Source: an uncultured Bacteroidota bacterium (GTDB taxonomy: Bacteria > Bacteroidota > Bacteroidia > Flavobacteriales > Flavobacteriaceae). Taken from it: 64,000 nucleotides of DNA. The translations under genes were made by a program, and so were the position numbers. Shown in pieces: positions 40,223 to 49,439 of the stretch. The stretch is taken from positions 1 through 64,000 of the forward strand of contig CAJWHM010000008.1 of the NCBI GenBank assembly GCA_913041125.1. Reading direction: 5' to 3'. The notes beneath the pieces were generated by a model that saw only the letters and a list, made by a program, of their open reading frames with translations, was not told the DNA's origin and ran no database searches. The stretch's first letter is position 1. Each line of letters begins with the position of its first letter.

Positions 40223-40414
40223 ATGTTTTCTTTAACATTTTTAGGTATGATCGGAGCACCACAAATAATATTAATAATAGCTGTAGTTCTTTTACTGTTT
40301 GGAGGACGTAAAATTCCAGAATTAATGAGAGGTTTAGGTAGTGGAATTAAAGAATTCAAAAATGCTACCAAGGAAGAGGAAAATCCTAAGGTTGAAAAAA
40401 AGGAGGATAATTAA
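40223..40414 (+). CDS. tatA: Sec-independent protein translocase TatA/E
   Basis: [39 protein letters not shown]. Confidence 0.95.
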   Translation: MFSLTFLGMIGAPQIILIIAVVLLLFGGRKIPELMRGLGSGIKEFKNATKEEENPKVEKKEDN

Positions 40415-41382
40415 TCTCTTATTTTTAATGTAGTAATTATTGTATTCAGCTCAAACATATAGTCGCGTTTACTAATTGAAGGAGCAAATGCAAAGCCCTC
40501 TATCACTATCCATTTATTAAATTTTTCACTATATAACATGTAGTTTACAAAAGGTCCTGCCATGAAATCATTAGCCACTTCCCAAGTGCCTTTTGTAAGA
40601 TATCCTTTGTTTCCATCTAAAGAAGTTTTGTAAAAATAGGGTCTATAGTCCCTTTCAGTTATTAAGTAACTGCCTGGCAGTCTTCCAGGAACATACAACT
40701 TCCCTATGGAATCACGAATATTAAGTATCTTGTTAGAAAAATTTCCTTCCAGTGCGTTTTTAGGTAAATTATATGAAATAATATTAAGATGCCCTTTTTG
40801 AACTGCCTTTTGGATCCATATAAAATTTATTGTGTCTTTAACAGTTTTATACGCAGAAGGGTATTTTAAATTATATCCAAACCGATCTTTTAAACTAGTT
40901 TCATTTGTGGGTGATTTATTAATCCTCCTAATTTTCTCTTTCCGCTCGTTTTCTAAAATAGTTTGTTTTAATAATGTCGAATTTTCTTCTAAAGAAAAAC
41001 CTTGCGAATCTGAATCTTCACCAGTTATTAAACAAACAATTTGTGGTTTTGCAAACTGATCTTTAGCTAATTGAAAACGAGAAATAGAGTCTTTTTGGAA
41101 CCATAAAATATTTCGGCTTTGTCTCGCAAATCCGCTAAATACTTCCGGATTCATATATTTTAAAGAGAATTGTGGTTCATCTACAGGCAGACCTTCATAA
41201 ACTGACCCAATTTCATCTCTTACCTTTTGTCCTAAGGCTCCATTCCAATCGATAGTTGGCATAACAACAGTAATATTATTTAAATTTCCACTTGATTGAG
41301 GAACAAAACCTTTAGTCCTATCAAATTTTGAATTACAGGCATATAAAATGAAAATTAAACTTATTTTAATTAGTCTTACCAT
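40411..41382 (-). CDS. DUF4837-like lipoprotein
   Basis: Lipobox LYAC; overall pattern (LWFQKDSI.., [19 protein letters not shown]). Confidence 0.78.
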   Translation of the reverse strand: MVRLIKISLIFILYACNSKFDRTKGFVPQSSGNLNNITVVMPTIDWNGALGQKVRDEIGSVYEGLPVDEPQFSLKYMNPEVFSGFARQSRNILWFQKDSISRFQLAKDQFAKPQIVCLITGEDSDSQGFSLEENSTLLKQTILENERKEKIRRINKSPTNETSLKDRFGYNLKYPSAYKTVKDTINFIWIQKAVQKGHLNIISYNLPKNALEGNFSNKILNIRDSIGKLYVPGRLPGSYLITERDYRPYFYKTSLDGNKGYLTKGTWEVANDFMAGPFVNYMLYSEKFNKWIVIEGFAFAPSISKRDYMFELNTIITTLKIRD

Positions 41383-41386
41383 GTTG

Positions 41387-42571
41387 TTAACTTAGTGCTG
41401 CTATACCAGGTAATTTTTTGCCTTCTAAGCTTTCTAACATTGCACCACCACCCGTACTAATGTAACTCATATTATTTTCCATCCCAAATTGTTTTACAGC
41501 AGCAACTGAGTCTCCTCCCCCTACTAGAGAAAAAGCTCCTTTTGCTGTTGCATCACCTATTGATTTTCCAACAGAAATTGTTCCTTTTGCAAAATTTGAA
41601 AATTCAAAAACTCCCATTGGCCCATTCCAAAGAATAGTTTTACAACTCATAATTAAATCATGAAATTTTTTCTCGCTTTTTGGTCCTGCATCCATTGCTT
41701 CCCATCCATCCAATATATTCATTAAATCAAAGACTTTCTTATCAGTATTATTACTAAAGCTCTTCCCTGCTACTACATCGATTGGGAGATGAACTGTAAC
41801 TCCTTTTTGCTTTGCTTTACTTAAAATTTCTAATGCATAATCACAATAATCATGTTCACATATCGAGTTTCCAATTTCACCTCCTAAAGCCTTTGTAAAT
41901 GTATAAACCATTCCTCCTCCTATCATTAGATGATCCACTTTTTCTAATAAACTCTCTATAATTGTTATTTTTGATGATACTTTTGCTCCACCAAGTATAG
42001 CTAAAATAGGAGACACTCCATTTTTCAATACTTTATCAATCGCATTAATTTCTTTTTCAAGTAATGCTCCAACACATTTTTTATTTTTAAAAAATTTTGC
42101 AATTATAGTTGTAGATGCATGAGCCCTATGAGCTGTACCAAAAGCATCATTCACATAAATTGTTCCTAATTTAGAAAGTTGTCTTGAAAAATTTTCATCT
42201 CCATTTAATTCCTCATTATGATAACGAAGATTTTCCATTAATAAAACCTCTCCTGCTTTAAGTTTTTTGGCTTTTTTTTCTGCTTCTTCTCCAACACATG
42301 TAGATGAAAACTTAACCCTGACGCCTAAAACCATAGATGCTGTTTCTAAAATATTTGCCAGAGATAATTTTGGGTCCTTTCCCTTTGGTCTTCCCAAATG
42401 AGATATTAAAACACAGCTTCCTCCATTAGATAGAATATAGGATATGGTTTGCTTTGCAGCTTCTATTCTAGTTTTATCTGTGACTTCTAAATTATCATTT
42501 AATGGGACGTTAAAGTCAACTCTAATAATAGCTCTTTCATTGTTAAAGTTAAAATTTTTAATTGTTTGCAT
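41387..42571 (-). CDS. pgk: Phosphoglycerate kinase
   Basis: IRVDFNVPL, LISHLGRPKG, GGAKVSSKI, GPMGVFEF, STGGGAMLESLEGKKLPG. Confidence 0.99.
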   Translation of the reverse strand: MQTIKNFNFNNERAIIRVDFNVPLNDNLEVTDKTRIEAAKQTISYILSNGGSCVLISHLGRPKGKDPKLSLANILETASMVLGVRVKFSSTCVGEEAEKKAKKLKAGEVLLMENLRYHNEELNGDENFSRQLSKLGTIYVNDAFGTAHRAHASTTIIAKFFKNKKCVGALLEKEINAIDKVLKNGVSPILAILGGAKVSSKITIIESLLEKVDHLMIGGGMVYTFTKALGGEIGNSICEHDYCDYALEILSKAKQKGVTVHLPIDVVAGKSFSNNTDKKVFDLMNILDGWEAMDAGPKSEKKFHDLIMSCKTILWNGPMGVFEFSNFAKGTISVGKSIGDATAKGAFSLVGGGDSVAAVKQFGMENNMSYISTGGGAMLESLEGKKLPGIAALS

Positions 42572-42667
42572 TCTTGAAAATGTTTTTTCAAAAATACAAT
42601 AAAGCTTTCCTTCTCAAGTTTTTTGATGTTAGATAAATTAACCTTTTTGTAAAATGTATATTTACAC

Positions 42668-43783
42668 ATGAAATGGTCAGAAGTTATCGGGCAAGATGAA
42701 ATAAAAGCACAATTAGATCTTCTAATTATTTCAAATCGTGTGCCTCACGCCCAGCTCTTTATTGGGGATCCAGGATATGGTGGCTTGCCTTTAGCTATTG
42801 AATTTGCTCTAAGTATTTTAAATGATAATAATAACATGCTTTTATCAAGAAAGCTTGGTAAAAAATGTCAAAATCCTGATCTCCATTTTATATTCCCTGT
42901 CGTTAAAAAAGGAAATGAAAGAAATGCTTTTTCAGAAGACTATTTGACTGAGTGGTTTTCTTTTTTAGACGAAAATCCGTACGGTACTTACAATGAATGG
43001 TTTGAAACCCTTGAAATAGGAAATAAGCAAGGCGTTATAGGAGTTGCACAAATAGAAAAATTGCATCAAAAAATGTTTTTAAAAGCATTTGGTGGTAAAA
43101 TGAAAATCTGTATTGTGTGGGGAGCAGAAAAAATGAATCTACAGGCATCAAATACATTTCTAAAATTACTTGAAGAGCCTCCTGAAAAAACTTATTTTAT
43201 ACTTATTTCTGAAGATGAACAGCTACTATTACCAACTATAATATCTCGTTGTCAACTTTTAGAAATTAAACCTATTGAGCCCAATGTTCTGATTCAAAAA
43301 ATACCTGATAATACTAAAAATATGAGGCAATTAGTTTCCGCTGCTTGCGGTGATTATAATAAGCTTCAAAAATTAATAAAAGGGAATGAATCAAAAAATT
43401 ATGAATCAATTTTAATTTCAGGCTTAAGAAAAGCATTCAAAGCTAAACAAGATAAAAGAATGATTGGCGACTTAATCGACTGGTGTTCAGGCATTTATGT
43501 TTTAGGTCGTGAGGATCAAAAAGCATTTCTAGGCTTCTGTATTCAATTTTTTCGTGATGCCTTTTTTATAAATTATTCTCTTAACGAAATTATACATTTT
43601 GATTCACAGAATAATTTTGATATCACAAAATTTGCTCCATATGTTAATAGTAATAATATCATTAAAATTATATCTCTTTTTGAAGAAACCCGTTATAACA
43701 TTTCAAGAAATGGTAATGAGAAAATGTTATTTACAAATCTCGCCTTAAAGTTGACAAAATTTATAAACTTACCTGCTAACTAG
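42668..43783 (+). CDS. holB: DNA polymerase III subunit delta'
   Basis: VIGQDEIKAQLDLLIISNRVPHAQLFIGDPGYG; NTFLKLLEEPPEKTYFILI. Confidence 0.92.
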   Translation: MKWSEVIGQDEIKAQLDLLIISNRVPHAQLFIGDPGYGGLPLAIEFALSILNDNNNMLLSRKLGKKCQNPDLHFIFPVVKKGNERNAFSEDYLTEWFSFLDENPYGTYNEWFETLEIGNKQGVIGVAQIEKLHQKMFLKAFGGKMKICIVWGAEKMNLQASNTFLKLLEEPPEKTYFILISEDEQLLLPTIISRCQLLEIKPIEPNVLIQKIPDNTKNMRQLVSAACGDYNKLQKLIKGNESKNYESILISGLRKAFKAKQDKRMIGDLIDWCSGIYVLGREDQKAFLGFCIQFFRDAFFINYSLNEIIHFDSQNNFDITKFAPYVNSNNIIKIISLFEETRYNISRNGNEKMLFTNLALKLTKFINLPAN

Positions 43784-44621
43784 TTTTTGCTTTAAAAACA
43801 TATACCAAGGAAGAATATTCATTATTGAATATAGCTTTAATGTTTGAGAGTAATCCTATAAATAAACCCTTTATTAAAGAAAGCCTTTTTCCACAATACT
43901 TTTCAGATAAATAACTTATATAAATTGCATCAAACCACAGTGGATATTTTTTTATAAACTCAAACCCAGAGGATTCAAGTGTATTTATAATGCCCTCTGA
44001 GGTAAAGTGCCATAAATGTCTTGGGACGTCTAATGCTGCCCAATTTCTTCCATAGTACTTTGAGTCAAAACTTTTAAAATTTGGTAAGGCAATAAAGATT
44101 TTTCCGTCTAATTCCAAGTGATTTTTTAGGCTTCCGATAATTTTCTCTGGTTGTGGGATGTGTTCTAGTACATGCCATAGTGTAATACAATTAAAAAGGT
44201 GTTGTTTTGGTAAGTTTTCAATAGATTCATATACTTTAAGGCCCTTTTTCTTTGCAATTTCCTTTGCCTTATAAAATGGTTCTATTAAATATGTGTTGTA
44301 TCCTTTATTTGACAAATAACTTGCAAACATCCCTATACCGCTCCCATAATCTAGAACCTTCTTTCCTGGATCATGTTTAATTAGAATGTTTTCTTTGTAT
44401 TTAAACATCACTTTTTGTGATGCGAAATAAAGAAAGTCTATAAATCCGCTCCGATCTTTTTTGTGTGAATCATAATTGTCGGATTGATAATAATTAAAAA
44501 GCTTGTTTTTATCTTTTACTTTCGTTTCAGCTCGTTTTCTTTCATTATCCCAATATACCTCAAAGGACTCCCCAGATACAAGGTAATCTTTTGCGCAAAA
44601 TAATTTTTGTTTTTTAATCAT
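43776..44621 (-). CDS. Class I SAM-dependent methyltransferase
   Basis: KVLDYGSGIGMFASYLSNKG motif I; LWHVLEHIPQPEKIIG. Confidence 0.9.
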   Translation of the reverse strand: MIKKQKLFCAKDYLVSGESFEVYWDNERKRAETKVKDKNKLFNYYQSDNYDSHKKDRSGFIDFLYFASQKVMFKYKENILIKHDPGKKVLDYGSGIGMFASYLSNKGYNTYLIEPFYKAKEIAKKKGLKVYESIENLPKQHLFNCITLWHVLEHIPQPEKIIGSLKNHLELDGKIFIALPNFKSFDSKYYGRNWAALDVPRHLWHFTSEGIINTLESSGFEFIKKYPLWFDAIYISYLSEKYCGKRLSLIKGLFIGLLSNIKAIFNNEYSSLVYVFKAKTS

Positions 44622-44623
44622 TT

Positions 44624-44639
44624 TGTTCCACGTGAAACG
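44624..44639. promoter_or_regulatory. parS-like ParB-binding site TGTTCCACGTGAAACG
   Basis: 15/16 identity to the B. subtilis-type parS TGTTCCACGTGAAACA; intergenic between mnmG and the methyltransferase gene. Confidence 0.85.
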
Positions 44640-44646
44640 AATAAGG

Positions 44647-46518
44647 TTAACGCCCCATAGAAACTAACAAAACGCTAATATCGCTTGGGTTTACTCCGCT
44701 TATCCTTGAGGCCTGAGCAAGTGTTTCTGGTTTTAACTTATTAAACTTTTCTTTCGCTTCAAAAGATAGTGAGGCTAGGTCGTCGTAATTGAAATTTCTA
44801 GGGATTTTGATATTTTCTAGCCTTTTTAATTTTTCTGCGTTTCTTTTTTCTTTATCAATATAACCTGAATATTTAATTTCAATTTCTGCCTGTTCAAAAA
44901 TTATATCATTCATTTCAGAGGTTTTCAAAAATTTCTTTAACGAAGGTATAGTTTTGAGATCATTTCTTGAAATTGTTGGGCGAGACAATAGCTTTGAGTA
45001 TTTGTCTGTTTGTTTAACATTGTCTTCTTTCTTTTTTGTGAGAATTTTATTAGCGTCCTCAACAGAAAAGCTTGTTTTGGACAAATAGTCTATAAGTTGT
45101 TTTCTTTTTTTTATTTTCTCTTGAACTTTGATAAGTCTTTCCTCAGATGCTAAACCAAGATTATACGACCTTTGTGTAAGTCTTTCATCTGCGTTGTCTT
45201 GTCTTAAAAGAGTTCTATATTCTGCACGTGATGTAAACATACGATAAGGCTCTTTAGTCCCTTTAAGAATTAAATCATCAATTAGGACGCCTATGTAAGC
45301 TTCATCTCTATTTAATATAAAAGGTGTTTTGCTATTATGCTTTAAGTGAGCGTTTATGCCTGCCATTATTCCTTGGGCTGCTGCCTCCTCATAGCCAGTT
45401 GTTCCATTAATTTGACCAGCAAAAAAAAGGTTTTGAATTCTTTTGGTTTCCAAGGAATGGTATAACTGAGTTGGTGGGAAATAATCATATTCGATAGCGT
45501 ATCCTGGTCTAAAAAATTTAACTGATTCAAACCCTTTTACTGATTTAAGCGCTTTATACTGTATTTCGTCTGGTAATGATGTGGAAAACCCATTAACGTA
45601 AACCTCAACAGTATTCCATCCCTCAGGCTCTACAAAAATTTGATGCTGAGATTTGTCTTTAAAACGATTTATTTTATCTTCTATAGAAGGGCAGTATCTT
45701 GGTCCTGTGCTTTGAATTGCTCCGTTGAACATTGGAGATCTATCAAATCCCTCTCTTAAGATGTCGTGAACTTCAATATTAGTATGCGTTATATAACAAC
45801 TTCTCTGCTTTGTTAGTGGTTTAGTGGAGTTGGAATATGAAAATTTAGACGGTTTTATGTCTCCTGGTTGCTCTATCATTTTAGAATAGTCTAGTGATCT
45901 GCCATCAACGCGTGGAGGGGTGCCTGTTTTCATTCTTCCTGATTTAAAGCCAAGATTTTCAAGGCTTTTTGTTAGCCCTAATGCTGCTTTTTCACCTGCT
46001 CTCCCGCCGCCAAAATTTTTTTCCCCAATATGAATTAATCCATTTAAGAAAGTGCCGTTAGTTAAAATAACAGATTTACTATAAATTTTTACACCCAATG
46101 AAGTTTCTACACCAACCACTGATTCGTTTTCGATTATTAAATCCACGACCATTTCCTGATAAAAGTCTAATAGGGGTGTGTTTTCGAGCATTTTACGCCA
46201 CTCTAGAGCAAACATGCTTCTGTCAGACTGAACACGAGGGCTCCACATAGCCGGCCCTTTAGATCTGTTGAGCATTTTAAATTGTATAGCGGTATTGTCA
46301 GAAACAATTCCGCTATATCCCCCTAAAGCATCTATTTCTCGCACAATTTGGCCTTTGGCTATTCCTCCCATAGCAGGATTACAGGACATTTGAGCTGTAT
46401 TCTGGAGGTTCATTGTAACTAGCAATGTTTTAGATCCTAAATTTGCTGCTGCTGCTGCTGCTTCACAGCCAGCATGTCCCGCTCCAACAACCACAACATC
46501 ATATTTATTATCAAACAT
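44647..46518 (-). CDS. mnmG: tRNA uridine-5-carboxymethylaminomethyl modification enzyme MnmG (GidA)
   Basis: VVVGAGHAGCEAA FAD motif; MSCNPAMGGIAKG; AGQINGTTGYEEAAAQG. Confidence 0.98.
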   Translation of the reverse strand: MFDNKYDVVVVGAGHAGCEAAAAAANLGSKTLLVTMNLQNTAQMSCNPAMGGIAKGQIVREIDALGGYSGIVSDNTAIQFKMLNRSKGPAMWSPRVQSDRSMFALEWRKMLENTPLLDFYQEMVVDLIIENESVVGVETSLGVKIYSKSVILTNGTFLNGLIHIGEKNFGGGRAGEKAALGLTKSLENLGFKSGRMKTGTPPRVDGRSLDYSKMIEQPGDIKPSKFSYSNSTKPLTKQRSCYITHTNIEVHDILREGFDRSPMFNGAIQSTGPRYCPSIEDKINRFKDKSQHQIFVEPEGWNTVEVYVNGFSTSLPDEIQYKALKSVKGFESVKFFRPGYAIEYDYFPPTQLYHSLETKRIQNLFFAGQINGTTGYEEAAAQGIMAGINAHLKHNSKTPFILNRDEAYIGVLIDDLILKGTKEPYRMFTSRAEYRTLLRQDNADERLTQRSYNLGLASEERLIKVQEKIKKRKQLIDYLSKTSFSVEDANKILTKKKEDNVKQTDKYSKLLSRPTISRNDLKTIPSLKKFLKTSEMNDIIFEQAEIEIKYSGYIDKEKRNAEKLKRLENIKIPRNFNYDDLASLSFEAKEKFNKLKPETLAQASRISGVNPSDISVLLVSMGR

Positions 46519-46933
46519 GGCTGTTTTGTTTCACGTGGAACAATGAAATAAATTCTTCTTCTTTATTACGCATAATTTGTAGTTGTTCTGAGGTCTTGTC
46601 ATTATAGCCCATACAGTGAAGAACTCCGTGGATGATAACCCTAAGTGTCTCATTTTCAATGGTTTGTTTCGCTTTTTTAGCTGAGTTTTTTATTGCCCAC
46701 ATTGAAAGATAAAAATCTGCCTCTATTATTTTACTGTTAGTGTAATCAAAACTAATTATGTCTGTATGATAATTATGATTTAAAAACTCTCGGTTTATCC
46801 TTAACAGCTCTTCTTTTGATACAAAATTATAAAAAGCTTTTTTCAGCGAATAACCATAGCTTTTCACATAACTATAAATTGAGTTATTAAGTAACTCTAA
46901 ATCAAATAGATTTGGTATGTTATTAAATTTTAT
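46511..46933 (-). CDS. ybeY: rRNA maturation endoribonuclease YbeY
   Basis: HGVLHCMGYNDKT zinc motif and NHNYHTDIISFDY. The supplied ORF begins at GTG 46867, but coding-like sequence IKFNNIPNLFDLELLNNSIYSYV continues upstream to a non-canonical ATA/ATC near 46933-46936. Confidence 0.85.
   Translation of the reverse strand: MKFNNIPNLFDLELLNNSIYSYVKSYGYSLKKAFYNFVSKEELLRINREFLNHNYHTDIISFDYTNSKIIEADFYLSMWAIKNSAKKAKQTIENETLRVIIHGVLHCMGYNDKTSEQLQIMRNKEEEFISLFHVKQNSHV
46527..46542. promoter_or_regulatory. parS site TGTTTCACGTGGAACA
   Basis: Reverse complement is TGTTCCACGTGAAACA, an exact 16/16 match to the B. subtilis-type parS; lies within the ybeY 3' coding end (..FHVKQ). Confidence 0.93.
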
Positions 46934-46993
46934 GATATTTTTTTTTGCAAATATAAATGTTTAACACGAGACTGAGATTCAGAGCTAACATGT

Positions 46994-47001
46994 TATCTTT
47001 G
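46994..47001 (+). promoter_or_regulatory. Candidate Bacteroidota -7 element TATCTTTG
   Basis: Matches TAnnTTTG; only 5 nt before the gltX ATG. Confidence 0.4.
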
Positions 47002-47006
47002 AAAAC

Positions 47007-48491
47007 ATGAAAACACGTGTTCGTTTTGCTCCAAGCCCTACTGGTCCTTTACACATAGGAGGGTTAAGAACTGCCCTTTTTAACTATTTATATGCGAAAA
47101 AAAATAAAGGTGTTTTTATTTTGAGAATGGAAGATACTGATCAAAACAGATATGTTGACGGCAGTGAAGTTTACATTCAAGAATCGCTTGAGTGGTGCGG
47201 TTTGTTACCTGATGAAGGACCAAAGAACGGTGGTGATTTTGGGCCATATAGACAAAGTGAGAGAAAGAGTCTTTATGAAAAATATATACAAATATTGATA
47301 AATAATGGTAGTGCTTATTATGCGTATGATTCTCCTGAGGAGCTAGCAATTGCAAGAGAAAAATCAGCTAAAAAGGGAGAAACCTTTGTCTATGGAAGCC
47401 AAAACAGACATTTATTTAAAAATAGTTTGACAAAAAGCAGTATTGACAAGGATAAAATCTCATCAGGGGATTATGTTATTCGGTTAAAGGTAGAGCCTGA
47501 ATGTGAGATAAATCTTTTTGACGAGATAAGAGGGGCTATAAAGGTGTCTTCTGATTTAGTTGATGATAAAATTTTAATGAAAGCAGATGGTATGCCAACA
47601 TACCATTTTGCAAATGTTGTTGATGACAAATTAATGAAAATCTCAACTGTGATAAGAGGGGAGGAGTGGTTGCCTTCTCTACCTTTGCATAAATTAATTT
47701 ATGATGCATTTGGTTGGGAAGCTCCTAAATTTATGCACTTGCCATTGATACTAAAGCCGAATGGTGGAGGAAAGTTATCAAAAAGAGACGGAGACAAAGG
47801 CGGGTATCCTGTTTTTCCTATTAAATGGAAAAGTGAGATCTCAGGATTTCGTGAGAATGGATTTTTATCAAAAGCTGTGGTAAATTATTTAGCTCTTTTA
47901 GGATGGAATAACGGTGATGAAAGAGAAATTTTTTCCTTGAGCGAACTTGTTAATTGTTTTAATTCAACAGGCATTCAAAAAGGTGGAGCGCGATTTGATT
48001 ATGAAAAAGCAAAATGGATCAATCATCAATATATAGCTAAAACTAATTCAAATGACCTTCTTCAATTACCGGAAACACAAAAATTATTAAAAGGATTTAA
48101 TAAAGAAAAACAATTTAAAATTCTTGCTCTTGTAAAAGAAAGAATCTACACTCTAGAAGATCTTAAAAATGAAACCTCTTTTATAATAAAGCCATTCCCT
48201 TATGATGAAAAAAGTGTAAGAAAGCTTAAGAAAAATAATCCAGAGAAAATTTTAAATAAAGTAATTGAAGTTTTAAAAGCCGACAAAGAAATAACAGGCT
48301 TTAAAGAAGAGCTTTTAAATTGGGCTTCTCAAAATAAAGTTAAGATAGGAACTTTGATGCAATCTCTAAGACTAAGTTTTGTTGGTCGCTTAACTGGTCC
48401 CGATGTGTTCGACATTTGTACTCTCTTAGGAAAAGATGTATCTTTAAAAAGAGTTCAACGTTTGTTAAAACATTTATCATTAAGTAAATAG
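47007..48491 (+). CDS. gltX: Glutamate--tRNA ligase
   Basis: RVRFAPSPTGPLHIGGLRTALFNYL; GGGKLSKRDGDKGGYPVFP. Confidence 0.98.
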   Translation: MKTRVRFAPSPTGPLHIGGLRTALFNYLYAKKNKGVFILRMEDTDQNRYVDGSEVYIQESLEWCGLLPDEGPKNGGDFGPYRQSERKSLYEKYIQILINNGSAYYAYDSPEELAIAREKSAKKGETFVYGSQNRHLFKNSLTKSSIDKDKISSGDYVIRLKVEPECEINLFDEIRGAIKVSSDLVDDKILMKADGMPTYHFANVVDDKLMKISTVIRGEEWLPSLPLHKLIYDAFGWEAPKFMHLPLILKPNGGGKLSKRDGDKGGYPVFPIKWKSEISGFRENGFLSKAVVNYLALLGWNNGDEREIFSLSELVNCFNSTGIQKGGARFDYEKAKWINHQYIAKTNSNDLLQLPETQKLLKGFNKEKQFKILALVKERIYTLEDLKNETSFIIKPFPYDEKSVRKLKKNNPEKILNKVIEVLKADKEITGFKEELLNWASQNKVKIGTLMQSLRLSFVGRLTGPDVFDICTLLGKDVSLKRVQRLLKHLSLSK

Positions 48492-48499
48492 CCTTATTC

Positions 48500-49438
48500 A
48501 TGAGCCTAACAACCTACGCAGTAATATTAATAATTGTCTTACTTGTATTTTCAGGGATATTTGTGGTTAAACAACAAACGTCTGCGATTATAGAAAGATT
48601 TGGCCGTTTTACTTCAATTAGACAATCTGGTCTTCACTTTAGAATTCCAATTATCGACAGAATTGCTGGCAGAATTAGTTTAAGAATTCTTCAATTAGAC
48701 GTTATTGTGGAAACGAAAACCAAAGACGACGTCTTTGTTAAGTTAAAAGTATCTGTACAGTATAAGGTTGTTAGAGAAAAAGTATATGATGCATTCTATA
48801 AACTTGACTATCCACAGGATCAAATTACGTCTTATGTTTTCGACGTTGTACGCGCAGTTGTTCCGAAAATGAAACTTGATGACGTTTTTGAAAAAAAAGA
48901 CGATATCGCGAACGCTGTTAAGGGTGAGTTAAATGATGCTATGATTAATTACGGATACGACATAATTAAAGCACTTGTTACTGACATAGATCCTGATCCC
49001 GAGGTAAAGGCCGCAATGAACCGAATTAATGCTGCTGAAAGAAAAAAAGTTGCTGCTCAATATGACGGTGATGCTGAAAGGATTTTAATTGTTGAAAAAG
49101 CAAAGGCTGAAGCAGAAAGCAAGCGTCTTCAAGGCCAGGGAATAGCTGACCAGAGGCGAGAAATTGCAAGGGGTCTTGAGGAATCTGTTGATGTCTTAAA
49201 TAAGGTGGGCATAAACTCACAAGAGGCTTCAGCTTTAATTGTTGTTACTCAACACTATGATACACTTCAGGCTATAGGAGGGGAAACTAATACCAATCTT
49301 ATTTTACTTCCTAATTCTCCGCAAGCAGGTAGTGAAATGTTGAACGATATGGTTGCCTCATTCACCGCAAGCAACCAAATAGGAGAGGCGATGAAAAATC
49401 AAAACACTAAATCAATAGATTCTAAAGAAAAAAAATAA
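48500..49438 (+). CDS. SPFH/Band 7 domain protein (stomatin/HflK-like)
   Basis: N-terminal TM, QQTSAIIERFGRFTSIRQSGLHFRIPIIDRI, Ala/Glu-rich C-terminal coiled coil. Confidence 0.93.
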   Translation: MSLTTYAVILIIVLLVFSGIFVVKQQTSAIIERFGRFTSIRQSGLHFRIPIIDRIAGRISLRILQLDVIVETKTKDDVFVKLKVSVQYKVVREKVYDAFYKLDYPQDQITSYVFDVVRAVVPKMKLDDVFEKKDDIANAVKGELNDAMINYGYDIIKALVTDIDPDPEVKAAMNRINAAERKKVAAQYDGDAERILIVEKAKAEAESKRLQGQGIADQRREIARGLEESVDVLNKVGINSQEASALIVVTQHYDTLQAIGGETNTNLILLPNSPQAGSEMLNDMVASFTASNQIGEAMKNQNTKSIDSKEKK

Positions 49439-49439
49439 A

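Noticed and set aside
47013-47020. ACACGTGT palindrome at the gltX start as a third parS
   Set aside because: Shares only the central CACGTG; flanks do not match TGTTNCACGTGAAACA. The same applies to ACACGTGTGAAGG near 126-138 and GCACGTGATG near 45227.
49026-49220. 64-aa minus ORF opposite the SPFH gene
   Set aside because: Antisense to the Ala/Glu-rich coiled coil; repetitive Leu/Gln translation is an artefact.
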